NCBI GenBank assembly: GCA_903922535.1
Contig: CAIXUF010000752.1
Coordinates: 1 to 7,876, forward strand
Origin: Candidatus Hydrogenedentota bacterium
Lineage (GTDB): Bacteria > Hydrogenedentota > Hydrogenedentia > Hydrogenedentiales > CAITNO01
Direction of reading: 5' to 3'
Length of the DNA: 7,876 nt
Position 1 is the stretch's first letter. Each line of letters starts with the position of its first letter. Both the position numbers and the translations under genes were made by a program. The notes under the pieces were generated by a model that was not told the origin of the DNA, searched no databases, and was given only the letters and a program-made list of their open reading frames with translations. Positions 7,235 through 7,876 of this stretch are shown in pieces.

Positions 7235-7876
7235 ATGCTAACGTCCCTCATGGTTTCCCTGGTGCTTCTGGGAGCCACCGTCGCGCCGGCGCAAACGGTC
7301 CATATCCAAACGCCTGATCCCCCGGGGGCGGTTATGGGGGGCATTGCGGCCATTGCCTCCCGCGAGATGTCCATGCGGGCCGCGGTGAAAGTGGTGCGTT
7401 CGGGCGAAGCCGCATTCACCCTAACGCTCGATGTCAATCCGTCGCTGCCGCCGGAAGGTTTTGAGATAGCCGACGCGGCGGGGGGCGGTGTTCGGATAAC
7501 AGGCGCGGATGAACATTCCGTTCTGTACGGCGTGGGCAAATTCCTGCGCACTTCGCGCTACGGCGCGGATGGATTCACTCCCGGCGCATGGCGGGGGAAA
7601 TCTTCACCGGAGGGGTCATTCCGGGCCATCTACGCCGCCACCCACTTTAACAATTTCTATGAGGCGGCACCGGCGGAGGAGGTGAACCGCTACCTGGAGG
7701 AACTCGCGCTTTGGGGTGCCAACACGGTCATTGTGCATTTCCCGACATGGAGCTTTTCCGGCTATGACGATCCGGCGGCGCGGCGCGATATAGAGCAGAC
7801 CCGACGTCTCCTGCTGGCGGCGAAGGCCATCGGCATGAAGATCGGCCTCGTGCAATGCCCCAACCAGGGATTCACA
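7235..7876 (+). CDS. Secreted glycoside-hydrolase-like protein, 5' part (runs off right edge)
   Basis: The frame stays open from ATG 7235 to the last base, giving 214 residues of an incomplete protein. AGGA at 7223-7226, eight bases upstream, supports the start. Residues 1-19 look like a Sec signal (hydrophobic core, cleavage after APA at 17-19), although the n-region has no Lys or Arg. Residues about 50-107 resemble the small alpha/beta domain that precedes the barrel in GH20, GH67 and related families, including VRITGADEHSVLYGVGKFL at 86-104. From about 128 (SFRAIYAATHFNNFYEA), with WGANTVIVHFP at 160-170 and AKAIGMKIGL at 196-205, the pattern fits the first strands and helices of a TIM barrel. 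Catalytic residues would lie beyond the edge. This supports a secreted carbohydrate-active enzyme, but the family and substrate are not established; it could be an uncharacterised glycosidase-like group. Its position after a sulfatase suits a role in sulfated-glycan breakdown. Confidence 0.75.
   Translation, partial: MLTSLMVSLVLLGATVAPAQTVHIQTPDPPGAVMGGIAAIASREMSMRAAVKVVRSGEAAFTLTLDVNPSLPPEGFEIADAAGGGVRITGADEHSVLYGVGKFLRTSRYGADGFTPGAWRGKSSPEGSFRAIYAATHFNNFYEAAPAEEVNRYLEELALWGANTVIVHFPTWSFSGYDDPAARRDIEQTRRLLLAAKAIGMKIGLVQCPNQGFT

Overview
The window is GC-rich bacterial DNA from an organism that secretes many proteins and probably degrades glycans. It carries tandem KNH-like domains, a PASTA/propeller lipoprotein, a Tat-type sulfatase and a secreted glycosidase-like protein. 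With intergenic 9-bp-period repeats of the GTCCATATC and ATCCTGTGA kinds, this suggests an uncultured member of the Hydrogenedentota, Planctomycetota, Lentisphaerota or Verrucomicrobiota area. That placement is inference from gene style; no rRNA or strong phylogenetic marker is present.

Layout from left to right. (1) 1-909, plus strand: the 3' end of a large secreted protein made of repeated ~95-residue SPNGGE domains. (2) 910-1445: a 536-bp gap with no convincing gene, ending in a promoter whose -10 box lies 8 bp before the next start codon. (3) 1446-2582, plus: a complete non-hydrolysing UDP-GlcNAc 2-epimerase (wecB type) with all expected catalytic residues, probably translated from a leaderless mRNA. 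(4) 2628-3902, minus, convergent with wecB across 45 bp: an HI0933/BaiN-like flavoprotein. A 9-bp tandem repeat just upstream is in frame and falsely lengthens its ORF. (5) 3903-4144: a divergent intergenic region with that repeat and a good promoter candidate for the next gene. (6) 4145-5560, plus: a lipoprotein with one PASTA domain and seven propeller-like repeats. (7) 5599-7056, plus, 38 bp downstream: a Cys-type sulfatase with a twin-arginine signal. (8) 7057-7234: a gap with a second 9-bp-period repeat and a weak promoter. (9) 7235-7876, plus, cut by the right edge: a secreted protein with a GH20/GH67-type N-terminal domain leading into what looks like a TIM barrel.

Genes 6 to 8 could form a small locus for binding and degrading a sulfated glycan, with a surface lipoprotein, a desulfating enzyme and a glycosidase-like protein. 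This is inferred from gene order and families only. The epimerase (UDP-ManNAc supply for surface polysaccharide) and the flavoprotein look like unrelated single genes. I see no CRISPR array, transposase, tRNA or rRNA, and no clear new defence or mobile system. The most unusual items are the lipoprotein architecture, the glycosidase-like protein, the leaderless wecB and the two 9-bp-period repeats.
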